A stretch of 64,000 bases of DNA from Rosa chinensis (GCF_002994745.2 NC_037091.1:30630612-30694611), one strand, 5' to 3'; positions 24,508 to 37,507 are shown, counted from the first letter of the stretch. The notes: generated by a model not told the origin, from the sequence alone. Translations and numbers: made by a program.

Positions 24508-27500
24508 ATGACTAACGGTAGCCGGGGAAACACTGAGGAGCAAGCGAATCAATCCGCCAATCCCCACCCCACCAACCCCACGGTCAACGTTAATCCAGCG
24601 GTTAACATTAACCACGCACTATTCAACACACCGGTCAACCCCAGCGGGGAACCCCAGGCCAGTTACCAGACCCCGCCAACTCAAACTACAGCGGAGGCTC
24701 AGTCGAGCGGCAATCGACCCCCGGTGCAGGACCTCGCCGCTATGTATGAGCTGGCACTAGTGGACCTTCACAAGGAAAATAGAGAGCATGAGCAGGAGCT
24801 TAGAGAAAAGGCCGAGGCCCAAAAGCAAGTGGCCACGCTGATGTCAAAATTTGACGAGCTGAAGAAGGCGCTGGAAGAAAACACTAACCCAGCGCAAAGC
24901 GAGCAGTCTTTTAGCACTAGGCGCAGTCAGCCCATCACCGGCGGACTGGTACACAGACCAATCATACAGATGCAAGTACCGTTGAACCCACTAGAGCTGC
25001 GGGGAATGGGACCACCTCTTGAACCCCGACTAATTGTTGGCCACAACACCAACAATTGCAACACCCTCAAAACAGCCATTGAAACCTTATACCGAGACGA
25101 TAAAATGGAGCAATTCAAGGTACACCAACCACCACCTGTGATCGCTAACATTGAGCCCTTAGGCCGCATCAACACCATCGACGGTGGTGCTCCAATCACC
25201 AATATGTCTCACAGGGCAAAGAAGCGCTACGCGCGTGCCAACTACCCTAAGGAGGTGTGCAATATCCGCTATGAAAGGTCCGCTAAGCTCCCCAAATCTA
25301 GTTGGGAGCCCATTACCTTCTCAGAGGATGAGGAGCGTGGAGTACATCTACCCCACGACGATCCATTCTTGATCGACACAAAATGGTCAGTAGGAAGGAT
25401 CCTTGTCGACAGCGGGTCCGCTGTAAATGTCATCTTCAACAGGTGCTACGACAAACTCCGACGGAATTGAAAACTAATGCAGGATCATGAGCCATTGCTT
25501 AGCTTCTCCGGTGATGTCACATAGCCATTGGGCTCTTACTATACGCGACTAGTTATCGGCGCCAGTCCACGAACGGCGGAGATCCACACAAAATTCATCA
25601 TTGTGGACTGTTTCAGCTCATACAATGCCATCATCAGTCGACCGACACTTAACAAACTCAGGTACATCATCACCGAGTACATGCTCCTCATGAAGTTCCC
25701 CACTCCCAACAGAACAGGTTGTGTGAGGGGAAGCCAACAACTGGCACGAGAGTGCTATTCCACAACCGTGGCACGATCAGCACGCCGCCATGAAATCTTA
25801 ACATTGGGAAATCATACAGCGGCGCCAAATATCTTCGAAGACCCCAGAGATGACGAGAAGAAGTATGTCAAAAAGGAGCCGATCAACCCGGAGACATCCT
25901 TAAGGGTTATCAACATCTCTGACGAGCACCCGAGCGAATAGTCCGCATCGGCGCTCAGCTCGACCCAGAGGTAGCGGCTGAACTCACCCAGTTTCTACGT
26001 GACAACGCCGCCGTCTTTGCATGGTCCTATGCTGACATGCCAAGCATCTCCCCCGAGATCATCACTCACAAATTAAGTATCAAACCATCCGCCTACCCTA
26101 CCAAGCAGCGTGGAGGGCCTTTGATGAAGAAAGATATCATTATATAGGAGAGGAGGTTGCCAAGCTCCAGAGCATTGGATTCATCTGCCAAGTAAATTAC
26201 CCGCAGTGGATTTCCAACTTGGTCATGGTCAAAAAACCCAGCGGAAAGTGGCGAATGTGTGTCGACTTCAAGGGCCTCAACAAGGCATGCCGCAAAGATA
26301 GTTTCCCACTACCCCGCATAGACCAACTGGTCAATGCAACAACTGGCCACGAGCTACTCAGCATGATGGATGCCTTCTCCGGCTACAATCAGATCAAGAT
26401 GCACCCTGGTAACCAATAGCACACCTCCTTCACCACTGACAAAGACCTATACTACTACAATGTCATGTCGTTCGGTTTGAAGAACGCCGGGGCAACTTAC
26501 CAGCGGCTGATGAATGCTATGTTTGCGGGGCACATGTGCAAAATCATCAAGGTCTATATGGCCGATATGTTGGTAAAAAGCATAAAGGCCAGCGGACATA
26601 TAGCAAACCTCAGAATTATATTCGCCATTCTCTTGGCCTACGGTATGTGCCTCAACCCAGAAAAATGCTTCTTCGGCGTCACCGCTAGCAAATTTCTAGG
26701 TTACATAGTCAGTGAGTAGGGCATAGAGGCCAACCCTGACAAGGTACAAGCCATCCTCAACATGAAGGCTCCAGAATGGAAGAAGCACGTTCAGAGTCTC
26801 CAGGGCAAACTAACCGCCGTCTCTCGGTTTATCTCCAGACTCACTGACTGATGTCTCCCATTTTTCAAAGTCCTGAAGACAACCCACAAGAAGGTCATCG
26901 ATTGGAACCTGGACTATGAGACAGCATTCCAAAGCTTAAAGGAGTACTTGGTGGCAGTACCACTCCTCTCCATTCCTGTACAGGGGGAGACACATACATA
27001 TACCTAGCGGTATCACAGACAGTGGTAAGCTGCATCATTGTCAGGCGGGAAGGCCAGGATGAGCTCCCCGTATTCTACGCCAGCAAAGGCATGAACAAGG
27101 CCTAAACAAGATATCCACCCCTGGAACAGCTCGCTCTTGCACTCATCATCGCCGCTAGGCACCTCTGCCAGTATTTTCAAGCTCACACAATTCATGTCTT
27201 AACGAATCAACCACTGAGGCAAGTAATGTAGAACCTTGATCACTCGGGGCGCCTCAGCAAGTGTGCCATTGAGCTCAGCGAGTTCGACATTGACTACAAA
27301 CCAAGAGCCGCCATGAAGGGCCAAACGGTGGCGGACTTCATTGCTGAGCTCACTGAGCGGTAGGATGATCCCAACATAGAAGCACAGCCCACCACAGCAA
27401 TGACAATCGCAGAGGAGCCAGCCCCCCAGCAATCAGACTGGAACCTACACGTGGATGGCTCCGCCTGTGCCAAGGCCAGCGACGCCGGAGTTATCCTGAC

Positions 27501-28636
27501 AGGACCAGGGGGACTAGACGTGGAATACACGTTGAAGTTCAATTTCAAAGCCTCAAACAACATGGCGAAGTATGAAGCCCTCATTGCCGGCTTACTCCTC
27601 GCCATAGACTCAGGAGCTGACAGCGTCAATATATTCAGCGACTCTCAGCTTTTTGTTAACTAGGTCAACGACAGTTTCTAGGCCAAGGACCAACAGTTGG
27701 CTGCATACTTTGGATACGTCAAGACGCTCCTCAAAAAATTCAAATTTCACACCATCACACAAATCCCCAGGGAAAAGAACGCCAAGGCTGATTCACTGGC
27801 AAGACTAGCAAATGCTCAGCCACACCAGATTCCAGCGGACATAAGGGTGTAGTATCTTGACAGACCTAGCATCACAAAAACCCTAGCGGAAATCTTTTAC
27901 ATTGAGGTCAATCCCGGTTGGATGAAAGAGATCATCGAGTACAAGCGTAATGGAACATTGCCAGATGACAAGGTCGAAGCCCAACAGCTCAAGCAGAGAG
28001 CAACTCGCTACAACATCCAAAATGGCAAGCTTTACCGCTAGGGGTTCACCCACCCCAACCTCTAGTGTCTAACCCCAGAGGAGGGAAAGGTCATGCTGAT
28101 AATGATACACGGCGGAGAATGCGGCAACCACTCGGGTGCCAGGTCCTTGGCCAACCGCATAATGTGACAAGGCTACTTTTAGCCCACACTCGGCAACGAC
28201 GCCAGAAGGATATCAAAATCTTGCCACAAATGTCAACAATATGTCGATCTCCCACATGCCCGGCGGAACCACTGTCGATCATCATTGGCCCATGGATTCA
28301 CTCGACGTGGGGCCTTGACTTAATGGGCAAATTCCAAACCGCCAAAGGCCAGTTCAAGTATATCATTGTTGCCATTGACTACAATAGTAAGTGGATCGAG
28401 GCAGAACCACTAACGGCAATAACCACCGCCAAGGTAACTCACTTCCTCTGGAAGAACATCTACTGCCGCTATGGTGTCCCCTACACCATCATCACAGATA
28501 ACGGCACGCAGTTCAACAACAAGGAACTCATATCTTTCACCGCTAATTTGGGCACCAAGATGAGTTTCGCATCTGTCGCTCACCCCCAAACCAACGACCA
28601 AGTCGAAGCAGCAAATAAGATAATCAAGACCCGGAA
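24508..28636 (+). pseudogene. Element D gag-pol remnant
   Basis: The order is gag N-terminus with coiled coil (24508-25030), direct jump into the end of the gag zinc knuckle (GHNTNNCNTL), protease (ILVDSGSAVNVIF, 25400-25440), RT (26219-26900; the catalytic YVDD reads YMAD), archaeal-type RNase H (LHVDGSACAKASDAG, 27445-27660), and integrase core (GLDLMGKF, TDNGTQF, to about 28636). At least ten in-frame stops occur. Compared with E, many are CAG to TAG. Near 25935 one base is missing. The integrase Glu region is just reached (VEAANKII) before the deletion joint. Confidence 0.85.
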
Positions 28637-28690
28637 TCCTCGCTGCTCGAAATCTCTACGACGCTAGCTATCCCAATCCCTAAAACCCAA
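28637..28690 (-). pseudogene. Stub of the antisense gene in element D
   Basis: On the minus strand this matches the first codons of the antisense gene of E (the VEISSSEDSG-like start, 39334-39375). The ATG has become ATA. The frame runs straight into integrase sequence because the rest of the gene is deleted. The upstream non-coding zone (to about 29200) is still present. Confidence 0.6.
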
Positions 28691-29459
28691 AGCCAGTCAG
28701 TGCATACAAGATCTAGGCTATCCCTATGTTAGTTGTACCCAAGAACATCAAGAACAATTTCCCAGAAACTACCAAAACAAGAACACAACACATTTGTACA
28801 GTCAGCACAGATTCGACCATCTAGGAAATCCCTAAAACCCCATCTCGCTATCAAACACCAAAAATCACCCCCACAACCCACCTCACACCCTCATACCATG
28901 TCAAAAAGAACAGAGCACCCCAAATCGAAAACCCAAAAAAATCAACGAAACCAAACACAAATTCAATGGAACATGGGTGAGATTCGGGGTACCAACCTTA
29001 AAGATGAAGGTTGTGGCGAAATCAAAGGTGTGTCTCTGCTTCAAATAACTTTCGTGCTTCGACGATCGACAACTTCACGAAGTACTGGCAATCTGCTTCT
29101 CAGAACATAGGGCCAAGCTTGAAGATGACGATAAAAGCAAAGGTTACAAAGTGTCAAACCTACAGATTTCCCCCCATTTTATGTCCACATCAAGTTAATC
29201 TCGGCCATCCGCTGAAAAACGACATCGCACCACAACCGTACACGTACCCCACAAGCGCACTTACTCTCCGGATTAACCGAGGCGACGCCTCAGTTACAAA
29301 ATCAATAATTACTCGCATTAATGACGAGGTGACGGGCGTGACGGGCGTGCTGAAAAACGTTATCACGCACGCTAATCCAATACATGTACACCACGTGACA
29401 GGCACCATCACACTAAGCGTCTGTCTAAGATATCTATTGAAAAAAGAAAATCAATCATC
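28691..29459. other. Element D: former promoter and leader of the antisense gene
   Basis: No gene is seen in the sense direction. The minus strand matches the zone upstream of the antisense gene in E. This includes ACATAAAATGGGGGG at 29171-29185, the equivalent of ACATAAAAGGGGGG in E at 38829-38842, a TATA-like element. Small frames here are not credible. Confidence 0.5.
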
Positions 29460-29700
29460 GGAATACTTGGCGAGATAGTCTCCGCTAAACTTTCCATCTT
29501 ACAAGCGAGATAGTCTCCGCTAAGTGCAACCCCGCTAGCAGAACTTCTCCCTTTCCATCTTGCAAGCGAGATAGTCTCCGCTAAGAGCAACTCCACTAGC
29601 GGAACTTCTCCCTTTCCATCTGGCAAGCTAGATAGTCTCCGCTAAGTGCAACTCTGCTAGCGGAACTTCTCCCTTTCCATCTTGCAAGCAAGACTCCTCC
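29460..29700. repeat. Tandem array in the 3' zone of D
   Basis: About three and a half units of roughly 60 bp, each with AGATAGTCTCCGCTAAG and CCGCTAGCGGAACTTCT. It lies at the same place and orientation in the element as the 59-bp array of E, and shares the palindrome CCGCTAGCGG. 29700-30228 is non-coding 3' untranslated sequence. Confidence 0.75.
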
Positions 29701-30200
29701 CTCAACACTTGGGAAGACTGTCGCAGCTGACCACAACGCCATACACCAGGCTACTGCCAGGCAGGTCCTAGTGACAATTCCGGCCACTTATCATCAGCGG
29801 AGGGACTTCCGCCAGCGGCGATTCCTGAGGCAACGCCTCACTTTGACAACGATCGCAACGCGGCGTTGCAGTCAAAACATGATCCTCTGGGACAGGTAGG
29901 GGGATGTGTCAACAGTCTCCATGGCCCTGATCAGGCACGTTGACCCCCACTACTTGGGTATCACAGATTGGGTTCGCTACCCAACACCCTCTGCTCAACG
30001 CAGCTCCCCTCACCAAACAATACGCTGACCAAACGAAGGTCTATCTTAGCCGGGGAGTGGGGGACTCCCTAGAGGGCCTAGCAGGGGCCCTCCCGGAAGG
30101 GTAAAAAGTGTTTTCTCAGTAAATCCATGGTTGACAACTCACTGACACTAATTATGCTTTACAAGACTGGCAGAAGCAACGCTTCGAACAGCTAGGCAAA

Positions 30201-30244
30201 TCCCCAACCAAGATTACCCTCCTTGACTGGGGACTTGGGGGACT
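30201..30244 (+). other. Polypurine tract of D with adjacent stem-loop
   Basis: TCCCCA (30201-30206) pairs with TGGGGA (30228-30233). Inside, after an AC/AC internal loop, CAAG (30209-30212) pairs with CTTG (30222-30225). The 3' arm merges into the tract GGGGACTTGGGGGAC, followed by the LTR at 30245. Confidence 0.7.
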
Positions 30245-30703
30245 TGTACTTACATAGGCATTCACAAGCATAATTAGCTATAATGAGCCACGCTCATGCT
30301 ACCACTAGCGGTACCAACTCCCGCCAAAGGAGTTACCCACATAAACACAGCCAAACAGGCTATCGCCTGAGCCACGCGCCACGCCAAGTTGGCATCAGTA
30401 GCTTCAGAAGCTGCGGACTGAAGTACATCAGTCCCACATCGAAAACATGGAGAAGATCAGTTCCCTCCTCACCTATAAAAAGTTCTCTCCTCTCTCCTCA
30501 TTGATTACGCAATTAATACTTACCTGCTGTCACTTTGTCAACATAAATACATTGACTAACTTAGGCATCAGAGAAGAGAAGACCGCCCAGCGCGGTCTCT
30601 ATTTGACGCCCTCTGTATTTTACTTAACGCCCTCTGATAGCGGTCTGCCCATCGGACAAGTGTTAGTAAAGGTTTAGCTACTGCTGAACTTAAAACGTCA
30701 ACA
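30245..30703 (+). repeat. 3' LTR of element D
   Basis: 459 bp, begins TGTACTTAC and ends CGTCAACA. It lacks a 30-50 bp piece relative to the 5' LTR (near 30375). TATA box CTATAAAA at 30473-30480. Confidence 0.85.
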
Positions 30704-32130
30704 CGAAGGAACTTCATAGGTGGATGCTTTCTTGGTTAGACAATTCGTCCAATCCCTTAAAGGATCTGCATTCACATGGTATACTCAGCTCAAGCCAAGG
30801 TCCATTCACACATGGGATGATATTCAAAAAGCATTCTTGGCACAATTTGTCAGTTCCAAGAAGAAAGTTTCAATTATGGACTTGGCTGATACAAGGAAAA
30901 AGGTTGCAGAAAACACCACTGACTTTATTACAAGGTGGAGAAGCCTTAACCTCTAATGCCCTAAGAAGTTGACTGAGACATCAGCTATTCAAATGTGTGC
31001 TAATAACCTTCTCCTGAAAATTGCAACATCTGTTGGTACAGCAGAGCCCCAAACGTTTGACGCATTGGTTTCCAAAGCAAGCAATGTAGAAAGACAGATT
31101 GCCCCGTCAAAAGATAATTTCAAAAGTCCAAATTGCGGACAAGAAAATTGACTCTAAGAAGCCGGTTGTCAATAAGCGGGAGACAATGGCCACTTTCGTC
31201 AGAGGCGAAAGGAAAAATGACAACAACAAAGCCAATAGTAGCAACACTAATAACAATAATAGAGGGAAGGATGATCGACCTCGAAGGCTCACACGTAGAG
31301 AGAGGAAAAGTGCAGATATTCATTTGATAATGATGATATTGATGCAATTTTCGATGAGCTCCTTGCGGTCAAAGCCATTAAGCTTCCCAAATCAAAGCGC
31401 CCTGCTTGAAATGAACAAAACCGATGATCCTAAATATTGTCGGTATCACCGCTTAGTTGGTCACACATTGAGGGATTGCTACGTCCTCAAGGATATAGTC
31501 CAGGAGATGATCAACAATAATGAAATCGAGATTGAGGCTCCTCCCCGAAAGACAGCAATTGCAAATGTGATTACATCCGAGGTCTCAAAGCCAGAAGACG
31601 TCATAGCCATTGCACTCGAGGTCGACAATAAAGTCACAATTGTCGAAGCATACCCAGACATGCCTCATCCTGGAAACCCTAATATTCCAACTTTATACGA
31701 GCTTATGATAGCACCAACCTTAGATGTCTGGGAGGATTCAGATGGTTGGGAAGAGTCAGAAGACGAGTGCAAAACTTTAGAAAAGAAGGTCAGGCATCAT
31801 TATCCCCCTACCACATAATCTGCTTCTTCTTCAAATACTAGATATCGTGGCAGGTCATTCTCCAAGGGTAAGAAGAAAGGAAAGAATGCAACAAAAAGGG
31901 CTCAAATTAGTAAAACGAGCGAGTACAAACAACCGTCAAGGACCCCAATTACCCTTAGGGAGTTCCTTCCAAAAGAGCTTCTTGAGCGTGACCTAAAGAG
32001 AGAAGATGATGATGAAGAGGTGCTCCAGTGCCACACGGTCACTATTAATACATCTACCTAATCAGACACTGAGGCAGATGACGAGGGTGCAAAAAAGTCA
32101 AAGACCGAAGTTGATCAAATCCAGCTACGC
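30704..32130 (+). pseudogene. Element C gag, central and C-terminal part
   Basis: Directly after D the gag frame resumes, with a TAG at 30716-30718 and another stop near 30957. The gag core has AFLVRQFVQSLKGSAFTWY and FITRWRSLN. It is followed by a basic Asn-rich linker with frameshifts, then a zinc-knuckle variant (KYCRYHRLVGHTLRDCYVLKD, 31433-31495). An acidic stretch ends near 31818, and a further frame runs to about 32060. The join with 23948 is in frame after allowing for the 5-base target duplication. Confidence 0.7.
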
Positions 32131-33906
32131 TCTGGCTTGACCGTCCCACCAGTTAACCAAAAGGATGGAAAAACTTTGTCTAAAAAACTCAAATTAAAAG
32201 GTGATTCGAAGAGGATGCCTGACAAGACTTCGACCACAGTAAAGGACTCCACACTTGAACAGGGGAAAGCTGCGAAAGAACCTCCACAAAAGCCAAAAGA
32301 GGCTCCACAGAAGTATGACATTCTAGCACACCTACAACGTATTCCTGCTCTTTTAAGTGTCTATGATGCTTTGCATATGTCAAGAGAGCTGAGAGAAGCG
32401 TTGATCGAAGCCCTACTAAGTCCAGACTTGTATAAAGAGGACATCGTAGAAGTCAATATAACTACACCAATGGTTTGTGCCAATTGCAAAAACTGCATTA
32501 CATTTAGGGAGGAGGATTTATTATTGGGACATGAATACCACAATAGACCTCTCTACGTCACCGGACTCATGGGCAATATGACAATCAACTGGATCTTGCT
32601 CGATTGTGGTTCAGCTGTAAACCTGTTGCCTCTTAAAATGCTTCACAGTATGGGAATGAGTGCCAAACAGCTTTCTCCATTCATGGCTTTAATCAAGCTA
32701 GACAGAAGGCAATGGGCACTATTGCATTGCAAATGGAGATAGGGAACTTTTCTCAGACGCCCTGTTTCATGTAATTGATGCTCGAACATCTTATAATGTC
32801 TTGTTGGGACGCCCATGGCTCCACGATTATGGTGTTGTCCCATCAACATTACATCAATGTTTCAAGTGGATGAAAGATGGAGAAGTCAAGAGGGTCATTG
32901 CAGTCACAGATCCTTTCAAGGGTGAAGAGGTGAATTATTTAGATGCTAAGTTCTATAAAGCACCGGAGCTCACTCTCGCACAACCATCTAACTCTCCCAA
33001 AATAGCCACGAATGAGATACTTATACAGGTATTGGAGGCAGAAAAATTAGAAGCACCCAACACCTTCGAATCAAGATTGCTTCTTCAGCTCCGTCCTTAA
33101 AAAATGAAACGCCTTCAAGCTCGGATATCCCAAAGCCAAAGGTGACTTTCAAATATATAAGAAAGGACCAACGAGAACCTGGGTAAAAAGCTATAACACC
33201 AATCAAGGACACAATGGAGACACTTATGACAAGCTATGCACGACCTCTTCATAAGATCGATCAGTCTATTCCAAAAGACAACGTTGGGATTCCTACAACC
33301 AACCAGAATGATCAAAGTCAAAATAAGGGCATTCTCTCTTTCAAAAACACTTTCTCACCATTATCATCATCTACTCCGTTGAAGATTAAACCAAAAAAAG
33401 GGAAAACAATGGCAAAAATCGACCCCCTTAAGGTCATGGTTCAACACGTGGATAGTATGCTGAAAGTAAGGATTCCTAAGTCAGATCCTTCAGATTCAAG
33501 TATCCTTACAAGTCTCGAGAAATCTATGTTTCGAGAAGAAGGGATTGTGGAAAGTTTGCCTCGCATCTCAGCTTTACAATGGGTCGGAAGAAAAAAACCA
33601 CCGCTTGTTTCAGTATTTCAACATCTAGCAATCAAGGTTCAGCCTTGAGTCTCAGTGTTTAAACGTTTGGGCGAAATTCAATCCAAGTCACAAAGGAGCA
33701 AGAAATGGAAGCTCAAGGTCAAGCAACAAAAAGTGGTGATTACTGAACAAGTAAATGAAAACATGGGGGAATCAGCTTCAACAAATTGCGTCTCCATTGA
33801 AGAAGACCCAGCCCAAAAGCAAGGGGGCATGTCATCAGGTGAAAAGGATCATGAATTCATTGACAATGCTCAACCTGCTCCGCCACAAATAGAAGATGGA
33901 GGATAA
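32131..33906 (+). pseudogene. Element C protease and linker
   Basis: The protease active site is WILLDCGSAVNLLPLK (about 32590-32640). The usual Ser or Thr after Asp is Cys. A frameshift near 32690 separates it from YNVLLGRPWLHDYG (32785-32830), the conserved end of this protease. 32900-33906 is a poorly conserved linker in several frames with short basic and acidic stretches. Confidence 0.65.
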
Positions 33907-33969
33907 GCAACAGTTGATGAGCTCCAGGAGATAAACCTTGGCACGGCTGAAGATCAGAAACCCATATTC

Positions 33970-35928
33970 GTGAGTGCTCTCTTGACTCCAGAAAAGGTGC
34001 AGGACTATAAAGAGTTCCTGGAGGAGTACAAGGACGTTTTTGCTTGGGGATATCAAGGCATGCCTGGTTTAGATCCAAAGGTTGCTATCCACAAATTAGT
34101 AGTTTCAGACGAGAAGCGATGGGTAAAGCAAGCACCACGGCGTTTTCGCCCGAAACGGGCTACTCAAGTCAAAACTGAAGTAGACAAACTCATAGAGGTT
34201 GGCTTCATTCGAGAGGTTAAGTACCCTACATGGTTAGCCAGTATCGTTCCTGTCAAGAAAAAGAACGGACAAATTCGCATATGTGTAGACTACAGAGATC
34301 TCAACGAAGCTTGCCTAAAGGATGAATTCCCATTACCCATTACAGAGCTGTTAGTGGATGCTACAACAGGTTTTGGTGCTCTATCCTTTATGGATGGGTT
34401 CTCAGGATATAACCAAATAAAAATGGCACCTGAGGATGAGGAGTTCACATCATTTCGCACTCCGAAAGGGGTATATTATTACACTATGATGCCCTTTGGT
34501 TTGAAGAACGTTGGAGCAACATACCAAAGAGCAATGACAGTTATTTTCAGCGATATGTTACATAACACTGTCGAATGCTATGTAGACGACTTGGTAGTAA
34601 AAACCAAGAAAAGAGTGCACCACCTAAGTGACTTGAGGAAAGTATTTGAAAGGCTTCGTAAACATCAGCTGAAAATGAACCCTCTAAAATGCGCTTCCGG
34701 AGTGACATCTGGTAAGTTTCTCGGTTTTGTTGTCAAGTACCGAGGAATAGAGATCGACCCTACCAAAATCAAGGCAATCAACAAAATACCGCCACCCAAT
34801 AATCTTCGAGAGTTGAGAGGGTTGCAAGGGAGACTTGCCTACATAAGAAGATTCATTTCAAATCTTTCTGGGAGATGTCAACCTTTCACAAGAGTAATGA
34901 AGAAAGACATGCCTTTCGTGTGGGACCAAGCATGCCAAAATGCCTTGGACAATATAAAAGAATACCTGCTCAAACCACCAGTCCTAATGGCACCTATTAA
35001 AGGGAAACCCCTAATCCTCTACATTGTGGCTCTTGAATGCTCTCTGGGGGCATTACTTGCACAAAATATTGATGAGGGAAAGGAAAATTCTCTCTACTAC
35101 TTAAGTAGAACATTGGTGGGGGCAGAACATAATTACACACCTATCGAGAAGGCTTGTCTAGCCTTGGTCTTCGCTGTCCAAAAATTGCGACATTACTTGC
35201 TTGCCCACAGCGTGACCTTGATCTCTAAGGCTGGTCCCCTACGGAATCTGATGTCAAAGCCTGTGCCCTCAGGATGACTAGTGAAGTGGTCTTTATTGTT
35301 GTTAGAGTTTGAGATTAAATATGTGCCTCAAAAGGCAATAAAAGGGCAGGCACTCGCTGATTTCTTGGTAGCACACCCAGTGCTAGATAACTTCTAATTG
35401 CCTGAAGATTTTCCAGATGAGGAAGTCTTCTCGACAAAAATTTCCCATTGGCAACTATATTTTGATGGGGCAGCAATGAGACAGGGAGTAGGATCTGGCA
35501 TTGTGTTTATCACACCCTTTAGGGGTTTGATCCCGTATTCATTTTCTCTTATGGCTTTGTGTTCGAATAATATTGCAGAATATGAGGCGCTTATCATTGG
35601 CCTTGAAATAGCGTTGGAAATGTGGATCGACTCCTTGGGGGCATTCGGTGATTCACAACTAATTGTCAGACAAATAAAAGATGATTATGCAGTCAAGAAT
35701 GAGAATCTCATCCCGTATTACCAAAGGGTCAAATATCTTGTGGCACAGTTTCAAGACATAAGTGTCCACCACATCCCTCGATCAGAAAATGACAAAGTCG
35801 ACGCTCTAGCTAAATTGGCAGCTTCCCTATCTCTCCCTGACGAAAGAGATGTCCAAATAACAGTTGGAAATGTCGATTGTCACCAACGGCACTCAAACGT
35901 TTGGAAGATTCCTATGAGGCGAATGTAG
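33970..35928 (+). pseudogene. Element C reverse transcriptase and two RNase H domains
   Basis: RT motifs appear in order: YKDVFAWGYQGMPGL, ICVDYRDLNEAC, FPLPITELLVDAT, SFMDGFSGYNQI, MPFGLKNVGATYQRAM and the catalytic YVDDLVV. The frame stays open for 435 codons to TGA 35275. The first RNase H is degenerate (LILYIVALECSLGALLAQ lacks the usual Asp). After a further stop near 35397 comes a second, archaeal-type RNase H with LYFDGAA, EYEALIIGLEIA, FGDSQLIV and NDKVDALA, retaining its acidic residues. Dual RNase H is diagnostic of the Tat lineage. Only two stops break this part. Confidence 0.85.
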
Positions 35929-35929
35929 T

Positions 35930-37002
35930 TTCAGTGTTTGAAGTTGAAAAAGAGTCTGATTGGCGAAGGGATATGATCGAGTATTGTCGAACCAGAAGTT
36001 TACCTAAAGATCCAAAAAGAAGGGTTTACATAAGGTGAACGACTCCTCGCTTCACATACCTTAATAGCACTCTATACAGAAGGTCCTTTGATGGAATACT
36101 TTTGAGATGTTTATCAAAAGGGGAAGCGGTTCAAGCTCTTAAAGATACTCATGCTGGTATTTGTGGAGCCCATCAAGCTGGTCCAAAGCTAGCCACCCAA
36201 TTGAAGAGAATAGGTTATTATTGGCCGATGATGATACAAGATTCAATAAATTATGCCCGAGCTTGTAAAGCATGCCAACTGCATGGAGATTTTATACACC
36301 AGCCTCAATTGCCTCTCCATCTCGTAATTCTCTCATACCCTTTTGAAACTTAGGGTTTGGATGTTATGGGTGCCATAAACCCTAAATCTTTACGTTTGCA
36401 TCAGTACATTTTGGCTGCAACGGACAATTTCTCCAAATGGAGGGAAGCAATTCCCCTCAAGATGGTGAAAGCAGAGGATGTTGCAAATTTCATCAAGACT
36501 CATATCACATATCGTTTTGGTGTCCCCTCCAAGATAATATCTGACAATGCCTCATACTTTAAGTGCAAGGCCATGGTTACGCTATGCGAAAAGTACAACA
36601 TTCAGCATGCATTTCAGCAAGTTATAATCCGACAGCTAATGGTCAAGTAGAGGCTTTCAATAAAGTGCTTGGTAATATCCTGAAGAAAGTAGTCTCAGCA
36701 AATGAAAGAGATTGGCATGAGTGTCTTCCTGAGGCACTCTGGGCCTATAGAACCACCGTCTGCACAGCAACCGGATACACACCATACAGTTTGGTCTATG
36801 GGTCTAAAGCGGTGTTACAATTAGAAGTCCAACTGCCTTCCTTAAGGATAGCTACGTTACTTGCAAATCCTGACGAAAATGCAAAAATTATACTAGCAGA
36901 ACTCGAAGCACTTGATGAAAAGAGACTTGCAATCCAACAAAGACTCAAAATCTACCAGGCTCAAGTCGCATGCTCCTTCAACAAGAAATTTAAGTTTCGA
37001 TC
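35930..37002 (+). pseudogene. Element C integrase, N-terminal and core part
   Basis: The zinc-binding segment has His at HAGICGAHQ and Cys at CKACQ (36140-36280). The catalytic core has GLDVMGA (first Asp), IISDNASYF (second Asp) and NGQVEAFNKVL (Glu). A TAG at 36351-36353 stands where Trp is usual before GLDVMG. Frameshifts occur before 36100 and near 36620. The frame is cut at 37002 by the LTR of E, and the C-terminal module continues at 48615. Confidence 0.8.
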
Positions 37003-37507
37003 TGTTAATGCTCAAGTCCGGCGGTAGCCGATTCCTTGCTTAACACGGGTCCGGTGGGCGGACCGCTGCTCCGAGGATTAGGTGATTCTGGTTACTGCAA
37101 CACTATAGACAGGACGTCAGAGGGAGACCGCGTTGGGCGGTCTTCACTTCTATGATGCCTAAGTCAGTCACTGTATGCGTAGCATAACAATAAATGAGTA
37201 GTAATTGCGTAATTAATGAGGAGAGAGGAGAGGACCTTTTATAGGCGAGGAAGGGGTTGATCTTCTTCTTGTTTCCGATGTGGGACTGCTGTGCTTCGAT
37301 TCCCAGCATCAGGGGCTTCTGATGCTATCTTGACGCGGCGAGTGGCGGCGCGTCAGCGGTGATCTGGGGGCGGTCCGGGGCTCGAGCGGTAGCCTGCCTG
37401 GCCATGACTTCGCAGGTCATTCCCTTAGTGAGATTCGGTACCTCCGGCGGTACAATGAGCGTGGCTCATTATAGCTAATTATGCTCGTTCTAGCGTATGT
37501 AGGTACA
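37003..37507 (-). repeat. 3' LTR of element E
   Basis: 505 bp. In element direction it begins TGTACCTAC and ends GCATTAACA. TATA box CCTATAAAAGG on the minus strand at 37235-37245. It adjoins the polypurine tract. Confidence 0.92.

Larger units (their letters stand above)
23949..30703 (+). mobile_element. Element D: decayed Tat-lineage gypsy element, internally deleted
   Basis: LTRs at 23949-24454 and 30245-30703, primer site 24455-24473, polypurine tract about 30229-30241. Flanks CGGAG (23944-23948) and CGAAG (30704-30708) look like a target duplication with one change. D belongs to the same family as E. Relative to E it lacks about 1.1 kb of gag (joint near 25030) and about 3.4 kb covering the end of integrase and nearly all of the antisense gene (joint at about 28636). 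It carries many in-frame stops. Its LTRs differ more than those of E, including a 30-50 bp gap, so it is older. Confidence 0.85.
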
